Origin: Setomelanomma holmii
Taxonomy: Eukaryota; Ascomycota; Dothideomycetes; Pleosporales; Phaeosphaeriaceae
Assembly (NCBI GenBank): GCA_010015745.1
Contig: ML978328.1
Span: 1-47,302, forward strand
Direction: 5' to 3'
DNA: 47,302 nt
The notes below the pieces were generated by a model. It saw only the letters and a program-made list of their open reading frames with translations, did no database searches and was not told the origin of the DNA. Shown piece after piece: positions 19,303-30,298 of this stretch (position 1 is the first letter of the stretch; each line of letters begins with the position of its first letter). Position numbers and translations under genes: made by a program.

Positions 19303-22300
19303 TCACTGTGTCAACAAGTTTTGAGTGTAGCCTTCCAATGCAGCTCGGTACTGCTGGCTGTATTCGATGATGATCTGCTGTTGGTACCAGCTGTGCCTAG
19401 CATTGTGGTCTCCGACCAGGTTGTGAGCTAGCTCGTGGCAGTAGGTGCAGAACCAACTGTCAAGTGCTCGAAGCCGGCCTTCCCTCGTGCCCCAGCCTTC
19501 GCTATGTAGCGCCATGAACCACGCCAGGTTGAAGAATAGACTTCCATTCAAATTGAAGGCAACAGTATTGGACCTCTTGTCGAGGAAGATGTTGACAGCG
19601 GCAGGATCGACCGTGAGGATAGAGGTCAGCCCAAATACTAGTGGAAGGAATGCGGACAGATGACTTTGGAGAGCGGCAAGTTCAGACGATTCATCAATGC
19701 CATAGTAGATATCAACGTGTCGGCCCGCAAATGGCACAGTAAAGGCTTTGTGCAGATTCTCCCACTGCTCGCCGTTGCAGTACCCGCCTCGATCCAGTTC
19801 AGTCGGATCCTGGTGGTGCTTTGTGTTGATATTCTGCATGCCGGTGGGCCGACAGTCTTTGATTGCATTTTGTATGTTTGACCTCGTCGCTTGGACGTCG
19901 CGGTTGATCTGTGGCCCGTCTGTCCTAGTGCGTGGTGTCGAGTCTGTCTTGAAGCCAAGCTTCTTCGCCCAATTATTGATAAGTCCCTTGTCAGCAGGCT
20001 GTCGATTGTTGTTCGCGAGCTCCAAGCCTGTATCCGGACTACCAAACGAGCCCGGCATCTGGTTTGCCTTCTCGGGAGTGGCAGGAGGGGGCACGTTCTC
20101 CTTGGACTCTGACCTGAGCAAGGCCGATTTGGCCTGCTCGGCGGCGCGCTGCTGCTCTTCGTACTCGCGCTCCAACTCTTGTTGCTTCGCGATACGAGCT
20201 TCATGCTCCTGCTTGCGCAAAATACGCTCCACGTTTATGCCTTTCTGCTGTAATCGACGAAGTGGCTCTGTCAAAATGCGCTCTAGTCCGAAAGCGTCGT
20301 TGCGCTTCGGTCTCGAGATCAAGAGCCTCACCAACTCGGTCGATACCTCGTAAAGGTCGTATTTTGGGGTGACGTTCAACAGGTACCCTTGGCCGCGCAC
20401 CCTGATCACAACCGCAGTCTTTCGCGAAGAAGTCGCCACATTTCGTTGTTCAAGCGAGTATCTGGTCGACATATCTGATACACACTGCACGACCAGATTC
20501 GAATCGAGCCACTTCGCATCGTGCTTGATGGCTTTTGACGAAGAAGCATCGCGCTCATACTCGTGAAGGAATAGTCGGACTCGCTCCATGATGTCTTTGC
20601 GAAGTTGTTGAGCTGGCGTCTGATCGCGGACAACGTTGCCTGTGCGCTGCTCCGTCTTCACCAGTTCTGACACTTTCTGCACGCCGAATCGGGCATAAAA
20701 CTCCTCCAATGCTTCCTCTTGGGGCGCAGCAATAAGAAAGTCTCGGAACTTCTGCAGATAGTTGACGTTATCAATGATGACCACATCGGTAGCCTTGTTC
20801 AGAGACCATTCACGATGCGTGACAGGTTCATCTAGATCGTCGTACTCGTCTTCGATTGCCTGTGATTTCTTCGCATCATCTTTGATGTCTCGATAGCCTA
20901 ATAGAGCTCTTGATGCAACCATCATCTTAACCAGATCCTTGTCCTTCCACAGGTTGTCTGCGTGCTCAGCCAATTTCCTCAACAAGTCGAGATATTTATC
21001 CTGGCCAATGGTGTTGAGAAATCTTGCAGGATTCTGAGACAGCAACGAGGCCAGGTCATGTGTACTGGGTTCGTGTTTTGCACCCACCATTAGCAAAAAG
21101 TTGGTTGCCTCAACGCCATAGTGAACGTAGTCAAGAATGCCTCGATATTCCTGGTCTCGACCGACAAAAACGTGTTCTGGGGGATCGTGATGGTGTATTC
21201 GCATCTCAGTCTTCCCGGTTTGGTGTTTCGAACGGTCTTCGAATCCTTTGCTGCCCGGGTCAAGGTAGTATTTGCGGAACACTGGTACGATGTTCGATGT
21301 GGAAATCTTGCCAATCAAGCTCTTGTTCTGCTCAAAGTCCGAAGCACGAGAAGCCAAATACGCAAATTGCATTTCGGCGTCAATCTTGCTGCTGGGCGGT
21401 GTGTTGAGTAGGTATTGCACGCATGGCCCGATGTTTGGATCTCGCTGTACACCAAACTTGTCGGCATGTGGTCGAATATCGCTGCGCAATATCGCAAATC
21501 CAAGACACGCTGCACTCTCATTGGTGTAGCATTGCAACGGACCAACGAGAGCGGGAAATGGAGCCTGCTCCGTCGGCAAGATGGGAATGGTCAGGGCTGC
21601 GAACCTGTGCACCTCGGCGGCATAGCTATTTCGGTAGTAGTTCGTTAGAAGGTACTCCATAGCTTGCTTGTACAGCTGCTGATTCTGAGACTGCCCGGCT
21701 TTGTGGAGAATGTTGGCGATGGTGATAGAGTCCGGCCATTGTTTCAGTCCTAGGCGCAATAGCAGTACAGACTCACGATGGGTGGTCTTGAACTCGAACG
21801 GCAGCTTAGCTTGGGTCAAGCCAAGAGACAAAATGGCTTGGTCCGGGGCATACAAGTCTGAAGCTTTGAACAACTCTCCCGGCTTTACTGATGTGCCTTC
21901 TCCTGGTAAGAAGGGCGTCTCGCGTAGGCGTTCCAAGTCTTTCTTTGGAATCTCGTCGATGACTGAGGCGAAGTAACGAATGAGATCAACATGATTCCAT
22001 GACACCTTGTTCGCTTGTTGTGCGTCGCGATTGCGCATCCTGTCAAAGACCACTGGCAGATCAATTGTTTTTCGCACCCCAAGGGCCAAGAGGAACTTCT
22101 CCTTGGAGCCGGCGAATGTTTTGACGGTCGGTAAATCATCAAACAGCTTGACAGATGGAAAGTACGAGTCGAACGGCCGGCGCATGCCCATCTTCGTTGG
22201 CATCACTGTATGAGGTCCAAGAATCTTGACGACCGTCTCTTTCGAGCTTGTGTCGAGCTGCTCCCAGCATTCCGAGGCCAAACTCAATACCGATATTGCT

Positions 22301-24453
22301 AGATTTTCGGACGTGGTAAATTGGTCAAGTTGTGGTTGCGCCGTCATGTGGCGGAGCCAACGAACCATGGACAGTTCGATCCACCCAAACATTTGCAATT
22401 GCTTGATCGACATTCCTTTGGTGAAGACGAAGGGCACAGTGTCAGGTGGTAGAGGCATGGTCGGTGTGATACGCGCAGGGTTGACGTACGTGTTGACATC
22501 GCCCAACGCAAGGATTCTTCCTGAATTCTTCTCAGGCTCAACTTCGACATTGGCGACTGTAATCTCAAATAGACCTCGTGAAGCAGGTATGTCAATTTCG
22601 CCACTTTCGAGCTTGGAGCCACTCCATTTGAGGAATTCGATGAGCTCATCTTCTGTCAGAGCTCGGGACTCGAGCCCATCGCGAATGTCTTGCATCGTGA
22701 GCTCGGAGATGAAACCCCGGTTGTGAAGGCTCAGCATAAAAGTGACCGCTCCATTAGCTAGCTCCTGAGGCACCATGGGCACCTCGCCCAAAAAGCTCAA
22801 CGTCTCTGCCGGCATTCGTACGCGCTTGCTTGCCATCACACCCTTTGTCGACATTATGTCGATCGACCTCTCTTTTGAACAGTTCCAAAAGGCTTCTTCA
22901 ATTTTCTCCCCTAGAGCGCTCGAAGGGTGCGAGGCGTTGGCAGTATATTGTTTGAAGCAGTAAATCGCCCTGGGCACTAACTCGTCAACTGACTCTTTGC
23001 CCAATCGCGCTTGTATTGCTGCCATCTCTGCCATGTATGTGATGCGGCACCCCAACCCAGCTACCCGCAGTAACTCGATGTTCCATGCAGAAATGTAGCG
23101 TGCATTCATGTCAACATTCTCTCGCTCGACAGTAGGTATAAGCGATGGCGCCGAGACATGGGCGAGGTAGCCCGTCGTCTGTGCCGTGGGGAAACCAATA
23201 AAGATGCGGCCAGATTTTGTTGGAAGGACTTCAGAGAAGATCTTGTCTGCTAGCTGTGCAGTTTTGCCTGAGCCTATCGAGGGCGAAGCAGACTGATCTT
23301 GATAAGGTGATGTTAGTAGAGCAATCCTGGTCATTTTGGGAGGCGCTTTCTTTGTTGCTCGTTCAATTTCGGCCGCGAAATTACGGGACACCTTGGTTGC
23401 AACCTCGATGGTGCAGACTTGGAGGAAAATTGTTCCCTTCGACTCGCCTGCTATGTCTTCGCTAATGCTGACCTTCTCAATGACTTGTGACTTGGATGGC
23501 TTTGATGGTGGCGGCTGTGCTGGAGCCGAAAACTTGGAGAAGAAACTCTTGAGTGAGTTCCCTGCGTTTCGGACCTCCTGCTGAAGTGGGTTCACAGCTC
23601 GCTTCGGGGGCTTCTGGGCAGTTGCAATGGCATTCAGCCATTCGGCGTCGATTTGGGATTGCTGTCGTGTCACGCGGGAGACGCGCATCAGTCCACCTTC
23701 AGTGTCCGTCTTGAGCCCAGGTGGCAGTCGTATCTCTTCAGGAGGCGATATCTTCTTCGAGAAAGACGCAACCACATAGTCATCTACATGCAGTTCTATT
23801 GACTCCAGTCCGACAAAAGTCAGGCTGGTTGCCAGAAACTGGCAGAGTGTTGGCAAATTCGGTAGCTTTGACGGGTTGAATGACGGAGATGCTTCGTTCG
23901 CCTGTCGATAGTCGAGATAAAAGGTCGTGTTTGTATTGGCATGCTCGGTGGATACAGTCGCCATCTTTGTAGATAGCGTATTGCCTTTCCAGTAGAATGC
24001 CATCGTCTTGTCCCCTGACACGACAAAAGGTTCATCGCAATCAGCGAAGACACTGTAGAATCCAACACCGAATGCGCCAATCTTGGTTTCATCGGGATTG
24101 CCATCGGCGATACTTTTGAGACGACTCCAGTCTGCACCTGTGAAGGGTTGGCCATTGTTGGTAACAGCTAAGCGCTTCATTGTGTGATTCTGAATGATGT
24201 GCTTCAAAAGGGCCGATTCATCTGCGCCATGCGGTGTTGGAACGGTCAATGATGGATCCGTCTCGAACTTGATGGTGACTGTGTCTGCTTTGGCGTCTGC
24301 GGCATTCTGTATGAGTTCCCTTAATGTCGTGTGCTCGCTCGAGTAGCGCGCAAGGACTTTGTCAATCAGAGCTCTTGTGTTGATTGTGACTTCGCTATCC
24401 AGACCATCTGCCATGGTCTGGTTGCGCAGCCTCGTAAAGTCGATGGCCGCCAT
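19303..24453 (-). CDS. Sacsin-like GHKL-ATPase protein with C-terminal HExxH motif (DUF3684 type)
   Basis: This is a single exon of 1716 residues from the ATG at 24453; the open frame eight codons upstream starts with TTG. The N-terminal 200 residues form an Hsp90/sacsin-type ATP-binding fold. The N box is LRELIQNAADA (E46, N50, D53), an NNG replaces the usual DxGxG at about 99-101, and the glycine lid is IGAFGVGFYSVF at about 125-136. A Pro/Lys-rich linker follows, then more than 1000 residues without a motif I can name, matching fungal proteins annotated DUF3684 or histidine-kinase-like ATPase. Near residues 1290-1370 there is a charged coiled coil (EHEARIAKQQELEREYEEQQ). The last 60 residues contain CHELAHNLVGDH, with His at about 1673, 1677 and 1683, close to a zinc-protease motif. 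Function is unknown. The gene is divergent from Trs120. Confidence 0.8.
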   Translation of the reverse strand: MAAIDFTRLRNQTMADGLDSEVTINTRALIDKVLARYSSEHTTLRELIQNAADAKADTVTIKFETDPSLTVPTPHGADESALLKHIIQNHTMKRLAVTNNGQPFTGADWSRLKSIADGNPDETKIGAFGVGFYSVFADCDEPFVVSGDKTMAFYWKGNTLSTKMATVSTEHANTNTTFYLDYRQANEASPSFNPSKLPNLPTLCQFLATSLTFVGLESIELHVDDYVVASFSKKISPPEEIRLPPGLKTDTEGGLMRVSRVTRQQSQIDAEWLNAIATAQKPPKRAVNPLQQEVRNAGNSLKSFFSKFSAPAQPPPSKPSKSQVIEKVSISEDIAGESKGTIFLQVCTIEVATKVSRNFAAEIERATKKAPPKMTRIALLTSPYQDQSASPSIGSGKTAQLADKIFSEVLPTKSGRIFIGFPTAQTTGYLAHVSAPSLIPTVERENVDMNARYISAWNIELLRVAGLGCRITYMAEMAAIQARLGKESVDELVPRAIYCFKQYTANASHPSSALGEKIEEAFWNCSKERSIDIMSTKGVMASKRVRMPAETLSFLGEVPMVPQELANGAVTFMLSLHNRGFISELTMQDIRDGLESRALTEDELIEFLKWSGSKLESGEIDIPASRGLFEITVANVEVEPEKNSGRILALGDVNTYVNPARITPTMPLPPDTVPFVFTKGMSIKQLQMFGWIELSMVRWLRHMTAQPQLDQFTTSENLAISVLSLASECWEQLDTSSKETVVKILGPHTVMPTKMGMRRPFDSYFPSVKLFDDLPTVKTFAGSKEKFLLALGVRKTIDLPVVFDRMRNRDAQQANKVSWNHVDLIRYFASVIDEIPKKDLERLRETPFLPGEGTSVKPGELFKASDLYAPDQAILSLGLTQAKLPFEFKTTHRESVLLLRLGLKQWPDSITIANILHKAGQSQNQQLYKQAMEYLLTNYYRNSYAAEVHRFAALTIPILPTEQAPFPALVGPLQCYTNESAACLGFAILRSDIRPHADKFGVQRDPNIGPCVQYLLNTPPSSKIDAEMQFAYLASRASDFEQNKSLIGKISTSNIVPVFRKYYLDPGSKGFEDRSKHQTGKTEMRIHHHDPPEHVFVGRDQEYRGILDYVHYGVEATNFLLMVGAKHEPSTHDLASLLSQNPARFLNTIGQDKYLDLLRKLAEHADNLWKDKDLVKMMVASRALLGYRDIKDDAKKSQAIEDEYDDLDEPVTHREWSLNKATDVVIIDNVNYLQKFRDFLIAAPQEEALEEFYARFGVQKVSELVKTEQRTGNVVRDQTPAQQLRKDIMERVRLFLHEYERDASSSKAIKHDAKWLDSNLVVQCVSDMSTRYSLEQRNVATSSRKTAVVIRVRGQGYLLNVTPKYDLYEVSTELVRLLISRPKRNDAFGLERILTEPLRRLQQKGINVERILRKQEHEARIAKQQELEREYEEQQRAAEQAKSALLRSESKENVPPPATPEKANQMPGSFGSPDTGLELANNNRQPADKGLINNWAKKLGFKTDSTPRTRTDGPQINRDVQATRSNIQNAIKDCRPTGMQNINTKHHQDPTELDRGGYCNGEQWENLHKAFTVPFAGRHVDIYYGIDESSELAALQSHLSAFLPLVFGLTSILTVDPAAVNIFLDKRSNTVAFNLNGSLFFNLAWFMALHSEGWGTREGRLRALDSWFCTYCHELAHNLVGDHNARHSWYQQQIIIEYSQQYRAALEGYTQNLLTQ

Positions 24454-25076
24454 GGTGGCCGGAATCGGGTCGCTCAATGACGCTTTGCTTTCTTTACCTC
24501 ACACCGCTCCTCGAGCTCCCGTGCAAACTAAGAATTGTGCGTGGGGTTATCAGTTTGTCCGGTGCATACGCCAGGTAGAAATGTCAAAGAAGTAGCGACT
24601 TAAGTATACGCGAAGTGAAGGTTGTTTCGTCCGCAACGCTGACTGTGTGGCGGCGGCAATAACTGGATGTTGCGCGTTTGATAGAGGTGGCAAAGGAGAC
24701 CGGCGCCAGAATAGGCAACAGGAAAATACACTCGTATCTATGCTCTCGCTATGCAGAAAGGAAAGACGTGGAAATATATGGATGCACGAAACCGCGAAAG
24801 ATTGGTGTTGACGTTGAGATGTCTGCGACAGAGCAGATGGCAGTCGGGTCTACTCGACTGCAGGGGCCCGCAGGCTAGCTGGCAGCCTGCGCCACACTGG
24901 CCACCAAACGCCACCGAGCATTGACCGCTTCGCCAAATCATGTAGATCGCCAGCACTCAACGTTTAGTCTTCAGTAACAACCACAACATGATGCCCCCAT
25001 CCGGCTTGACTGCCTTCGCAATCCAATAAACCCATTTTCTCCGACTGTTCACTCCGGTCGCTCCCAATGCACGGCC
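24454..25076. promoter_or_regulatory. Divergent promoter region, sacsin-like gene / Trs120
   Basis: These 623 bases separate the two start codons. Short open frames on both strands are not protein-like. An imperfect GC-rich palindrome lies near 24862-24892 (gcccgcaggctagctggcag...). No specific regulatory site was identified. Confidence 0.4.
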
Positions 25077-28000
25077 ATGGCAGTCGACCCTCTGTCCCCG
25101 ATCGCGGTGGCCCGCATTCGGGTGCTATTATTACCCATAGGACGCATCAAAAGGTCGCGCTTTCTCGCATTTGTGGACTTGCTACAGCAACAGTCCTTGG
25201 TCCGACTCGGTGACATCAGTCCAGACCCTCGGCCTGACAGGAGTACGAGTCTTCAATGTCTGCTATCAGGGCTTCATTTGCTAATCTTGGCACGGCATAG
25301 ATATGTTCTCTCCCCTAGCATTTCCTGGCGGCACTCTTCTCTATGATCTCTCAACATCGCTACCATCGGTGTCCCACTTGGCTTTGTCTCCTTTCGAGCA
25401 ATTTCGGGAGCCGCTTCTGGTCATCGGTATCGGAGACGCCTCTGAATATGCATGGTTGCCCGACTCCAGTGGCGTCGCCCATGGCATATCGGCTAACCAA
25501 ACGGGAAGTCACTCGAAGCATGATATCGAGGAACTGTATCCTGCAATAGGCGATCTCAAAGAGCAATATTCTAGAGCCTATCTCCACAGCCTCATGATGT
25601 TTGATGCCGAGGTCGCTACTCCACATTCTGGTCTACCTGCGGAGACGATATATGTGCCGGCCATATCGCAACTAAAGACGACAACTATGAAAACCATCAT
25701 GTGTGACTTGACCGCAACGCTACTTGCAGAGATGACCACTTTGGCCAGATCAATACAGGCGCTGCCTACAGTTGCGTCGCCTGCCTCACAGAATGGTGCT
25801 GCCGGAAGCACACCATCGTGGGCAACGTCGGAATTCGCGTCAATGCCATACTCGCGTCGTAATTCGCAAACACCGAGCACAAGCAGACCAGAATCACCCC
25901 AGCCAGGTGCTCAGAAAGACTTTCATCGCATGTCGTTGCCTGTATTGCCCTCATCTGGAGGTTCAGCAGCGTCAGACACTCCGAGAGACGCATCTCCCTC
26001 AACGCAAGGAAGACGCACGCCACCCACAACTTTCGATGAGATATCTGGTGTCAATGCCGCAAATTTGTTGCATCAGACAAACAGTAACTCACCAAAGTCC
26101 AACTCGACCAATAAAGAAACAGTAGGCAATCGCGTGTCAACGCACGGCTTTGGCTCAGGCGGTGTCGGTGAGCGTGCACGAAACAAAGGTCGTGGCCGAA
26201 TAAGTGTCGTGGTCGGCACTCTGTATATGTTTGCAGGACAGTGGCCCGAAGCAATTAGAGAGCTTACAGAGGGTGCCACCAAAGCTCGAGCATTCAGTGA
26301 TCATCTCTGGCACGCAAAATCACTAGAGCACATCATGGTCTGCCTTCTTCTCTTCGCTTGGTCGGGCATAAATTTCCAGGTACGGGCCCTGTTCTGCCTG
26401 TGCGGGATTTGTATTGACAACGACAGATACCCTCTCTATGTTATCCACTATCCGACAAACTGGCTGCCTCATCGTCTCCACACCATACACCAGCTAATAG
26501 CGTGGCAGACGTGTCTACGCAGTCGAGAAGTTCGAACCAGGAGGCCGCACTGGAGAGACTCAATGCCCTTCTCCCCGACCTGATCAACATGATTCTGAAC
26601 CTGTATACGCGCGCGGCAAACTTCGCGGGCGAATCTCTGCCTCCTCTCGCATTCTCAGAATGCGTCATCAGATTCTCCAAATTGCTGGCGGCCATGAATC
26701 TATCTGCCGGGTACCTGGACGAAGAGACCTTACAACACCTCGTGCTCAATACGCCGTACCGACAAAAGCCAAGGCTATCTGTGCCACGGCTTAGTGTCCA
26801 TCCAACAAGAAACGATATTGCTTCTATGCTGTTCCGTGCGTTGCCAGGCCCTTCTGAGATATCCGGTATCAACCCCACGGATCGAGTCGTCGTCCTTGCG
26901 GGAATTGCATCTGTATTGTCGTCACTAGGGCTACAAAGAAAGAAGGCCATAATTATGAAGGACTTCATTGTGTCTCTCATTCCTGGCCTTGTGCAAGCTC
27001 GTAAGCTGGGAGCAGCAGAAATGGGTGTGCATCCAGCCGCAGGACTAGCTGCGCTAAATATGGTGAGCGGAGGCACTTCCGGCGCTGGCGCTCTGAATCT
27101 AGGAGAAGGAGAAGTCGAGAGCGGTATCGACGAGTTCCTGGGCCTACTTGGCCGCATTTATGGGATCCCTGCGACAAGAACGAGTTTGCAATTTCGCAAC
27201 TTTGCAGCTCCTGCAGAAACTGCTGATGCGCGGCCCAGAAGCGAGACAAAGGAGGGTGTCATTGCTGACATCATCAAGACATCCTCTCTTCGTGCTTTTG
27301 GCAGCGTAGGCCTCAAGCTTGAGGTTCTCCGCATGTGCCTAACGTTTTGCGAAGCTTTACCTGACTTTAATGGAGTCCTACACTTCACAGCACTGTTGTT
27401 GCGCATGGCTGGCCCAGGCACCGCTCCGCGACCCAACAGCACAGACGTTTTTGTATCTCTCCCTCGAGACGAGCAAGTAAGGCTATTTTCAAACATTTCA
27501 AGAACTGTTGCGGCGGCAAACAAATTGGGCTTGCAACACGAGGAAACTGAGTACTGGGACGACTTTCTGGTCCGCGGTCTTTTCATCCTAGAAGAGCCAG
27601 TCGCGTTGCGTCTCACTCATCATCGGCCTGCAGAACTGAAGTTGACCCAGCAGGATGGTCCGTTTCTCCATAATCCATGGGTGAAGAAGCCTCAAAGCAG
27701 CGTGGTGGAGACCATACTCGTGGCCAACGGGGAATACCGGTTTGTAATTGCCTTGCAAAACCCTTATGACTTTGAGCTGGAGGTCGACTCGTTAAGGATT
27801 GCGGCGGAAGGCGTTGACTTTACTGCCACCGAGAAGCACTTTCTCTTGGGTCCGTACAGGACACAGAAGTTTCAGATAGTTGGCGTGGCGCAGTATTCTG
27901 GGAGCGTCAAGATTATAGGATGCTACGTCAAAGTCATTGGCTGTCGGGAAAGGCTTTTTCCCATTTTCCCACAGCCATGGAAGCCAACGCGGGAGTCAAA

Positions 28001-29651
28001 GACGAAAAGGACAGGTCTCAAGGCGTGCTTGGGCGCGCCGGCTTCGCGCCCCTCGTCGTCCTCTGCTCCCTTGACTGATCAATCGAGTTCAGCCGAGCCA
28101 AAACCAGAGTCGCTAACCTTCAGCGTCATACCGGAACAGCCTGTCCTCGTCATCACGGATGTTTCTCTACCACAATCGTCGGTCATGGTGCTCGAAGGCG
28201 AAAGACAGCAATTCACAGTCACGGCTAAAAATAAGTCGTCGAGCACGGCAGTCGATTTCGTTCATGTCACTTTCCAAGACACTGCAACGGCTGCAATCCA
28301 GGCTGCGACGACAAACAAGGACCTCCCAGCGGCTGAACTACATGAGCTCGAAGCGCAGCTCGCACACTACCCAGCTTTGCGATGGCTGAAGGACGGCGAC
28401 AAGGACTCCATTCGCATCCAACCAGGCGACGAGGCAAAATTCACAATCGAGGTTGCTGGCCGCACGCGGTTGATGGATGCAGTCATTCAAATTGACTACG
28501 CTAATCTAGGGAAGCGGCGGTCCGAGGTTAACGAATTGTTCTTCACTCGACAAGTGTCTGTGCCTATATCGATTACGGTCAATGCGAGCGTGCAACTACA
28601 TCGACCAGACATTCTGCCGCTATCGAGCGACTTTGCGTGGCATAATTTACCAAGTCCGGCAGGACTGACCCCGACACAAACGCGTCGATCACCGATGCAC
28701 CATCTGGGCGATAGCCTTGGTGGCGAGCACTGTATGCTTATGCTAGATCTTCGCAACTCGTGGCCGAACCCGCTATCTATCACCCTAGAGTTACTCCCGC
28801 CGACTGAAGGCGCTGGACAGACTTCTGAAGCAAAGTCGCATGTCATCAACGAAGTCATTCAGCCCGGCCACATCAATCGTGTGGTCATGGTATTGCCCAA
28901 GGTATATCTCAAGGAAGCCCACGCCGCGATTCCGTCTCTGAACCCAGCAAACCAGCGGCAGTTTGTCGTAAGCGCAAGCAGAATATCGCCCGAAGCAGAG
29001 CGCACGAGTCGCGAAGCTTTCTGGTACCGCAACGAGTTGCTGAGAATCGTTCGTGGGACATGGAGGGAGGAAGGAAATGGTCGACATGGCGATCTCGAAC
29101 TTCGCGGCATTCGACTATCAACACGTATGGTCGAAGCCCTCAAGCTCGATGACATTCAGATCGACATGGAGATCGTCTCTGATAGCCCATCTACTGATGC
29201 GCCGTCTCCCGTCGAACAAGTTGGCCACGCAAGATTTGGGATTGCAGTCGACGAATTCTGCACACTTAAAACGACGTTACACAACCGCAGCTCGAGACCC
29301 ATCTCGCCTCTCCTGCGACTTCAACCTCACGTCGCAAATCTTCCACACAATATTGCGCTCGACCTGGACAAGCGCTTCTCGTGGACAGGTGCCTTGCAGC
29401 AAAAACTCACCGTCATTGGGCCCGGAGAAAGCTGCCAACACGAGCTCGGTATTGTTGCGCTGTGTTGCGGGACTTTCGAGATTGGCGCCATGGTGGACGA
29501 GGCAGAGTTATCGGTTCGCAGTGGAGATGAAGGTAACCGGCTTCGGAGCGACACGCAAACTTTGCTGCAGGGGGATGTCATAGGCGAGCCAAAGCTGCGA
29601 ACGTGGTGTTTGAGAGAGCCGTGTACAATCGTGGCAAGTAGAGGGACATGA
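25077..29651 (+). CDS. TRS120: TRAPPII complex subunit Trs120 (TRAPPC9; HypA-like)
   Basis: This is a large subunit of the TRAPPII tethering complex, which activates the Golgi GTPases Ypt31/32 (Rab11) and is needed for late Golgi traffic; the Aspergillus counterpart is HypA. Exons 25077-25242, 25301-26379 and 26427-29651 give 1489 residues. The introns are 25243-25300 (gtacga...gcatag) and 26380-26426 (gtacgg...gacag), and both joins keep frame (DPRPDRNMFSPLAFPGG and GINFQIPSLCYPLS). The N-terminus matches the Trs120 family (PIAVARIRVLLLPIG, FPGGTLLYDLS, PLLVIGI). A Ser/Pro-rich insert of fungal type lies at about residues 225-340, before the conserved RGRISVVVGTLYMFAGQWPE-like TPR region. 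The C-terminal two thirds contain beta-sandwich-like repeats, with VLVANGEYRF-type and HNRSSRPISPLLRL segments. The length is typical for filamentous fungi. Confidence 0.9.
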
Positions 29652-30298
29652 AGGCTGTGGCCTGGTTTACGACAACACAATGCATGCATTCACAGTACAC
29701 CTGCTCTAATGGCGTGTTGCAGGAGCGTGCTCGACAACTGAGATATGTGCTTCCGTACATTGCTTTGATGACCGAGGGAGACGAGTCTTGTGCTTTCTTC
29801 CGGACTTTTCGTTTGCCTGAAAGGTTACATATGAGTAGATATCGAGACAGTATCTGCTGGGTTGCGCTTTATCTTGTGCGTTAGCATCTGTACCACTCTT
29901 CGATCGTACCACTTGAGGCATGAAGGTTTGTTGAAAGCTGAATTGGGGGCCTGATAGAGGTGGATGGACCGGTTTTGCATTTATTTTCATGACAATTCAT
30001 ATTTCCCATCTCCTCGTGCTCTCTCGAGACGTTCAGCCGAACACCGAATGTCGGAATAGCCTTTTGACCTTGTACAAATACATACGAAGCAAAGCTGCTG
30101 GCTGACATGCCACCATTCACCACCATATACCAAGATGGAGCCCATTGGGCCATGACTGCAAAGAGAGACGCCAGTATATTGGTACACATCGCTCGAATAG
30201 ACACAAAGGAAAAGGGTGACGATAATGGGATTGGCGAGGTGAAACTTGCACGCCGCTACGCATACGAGACATCGGAATTGGGGATCGCTCGACTGTGC
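29652..30298. other. Convergent 3' flanks
   Basis: Trs120 (plus) and Scd6 (minus) converge across 647 bases. Small open frames on both strands look random. No repeat or RNA gene was seen. Confidence 0.4.

Noticed and set aside
19393..19437. HELAH motif taken as proof of a protease
   Set aside because: A five-residue motif is not proof of activity. It is reported as a finding needing conservation and structure, and the gene is named only as sacsin-like.
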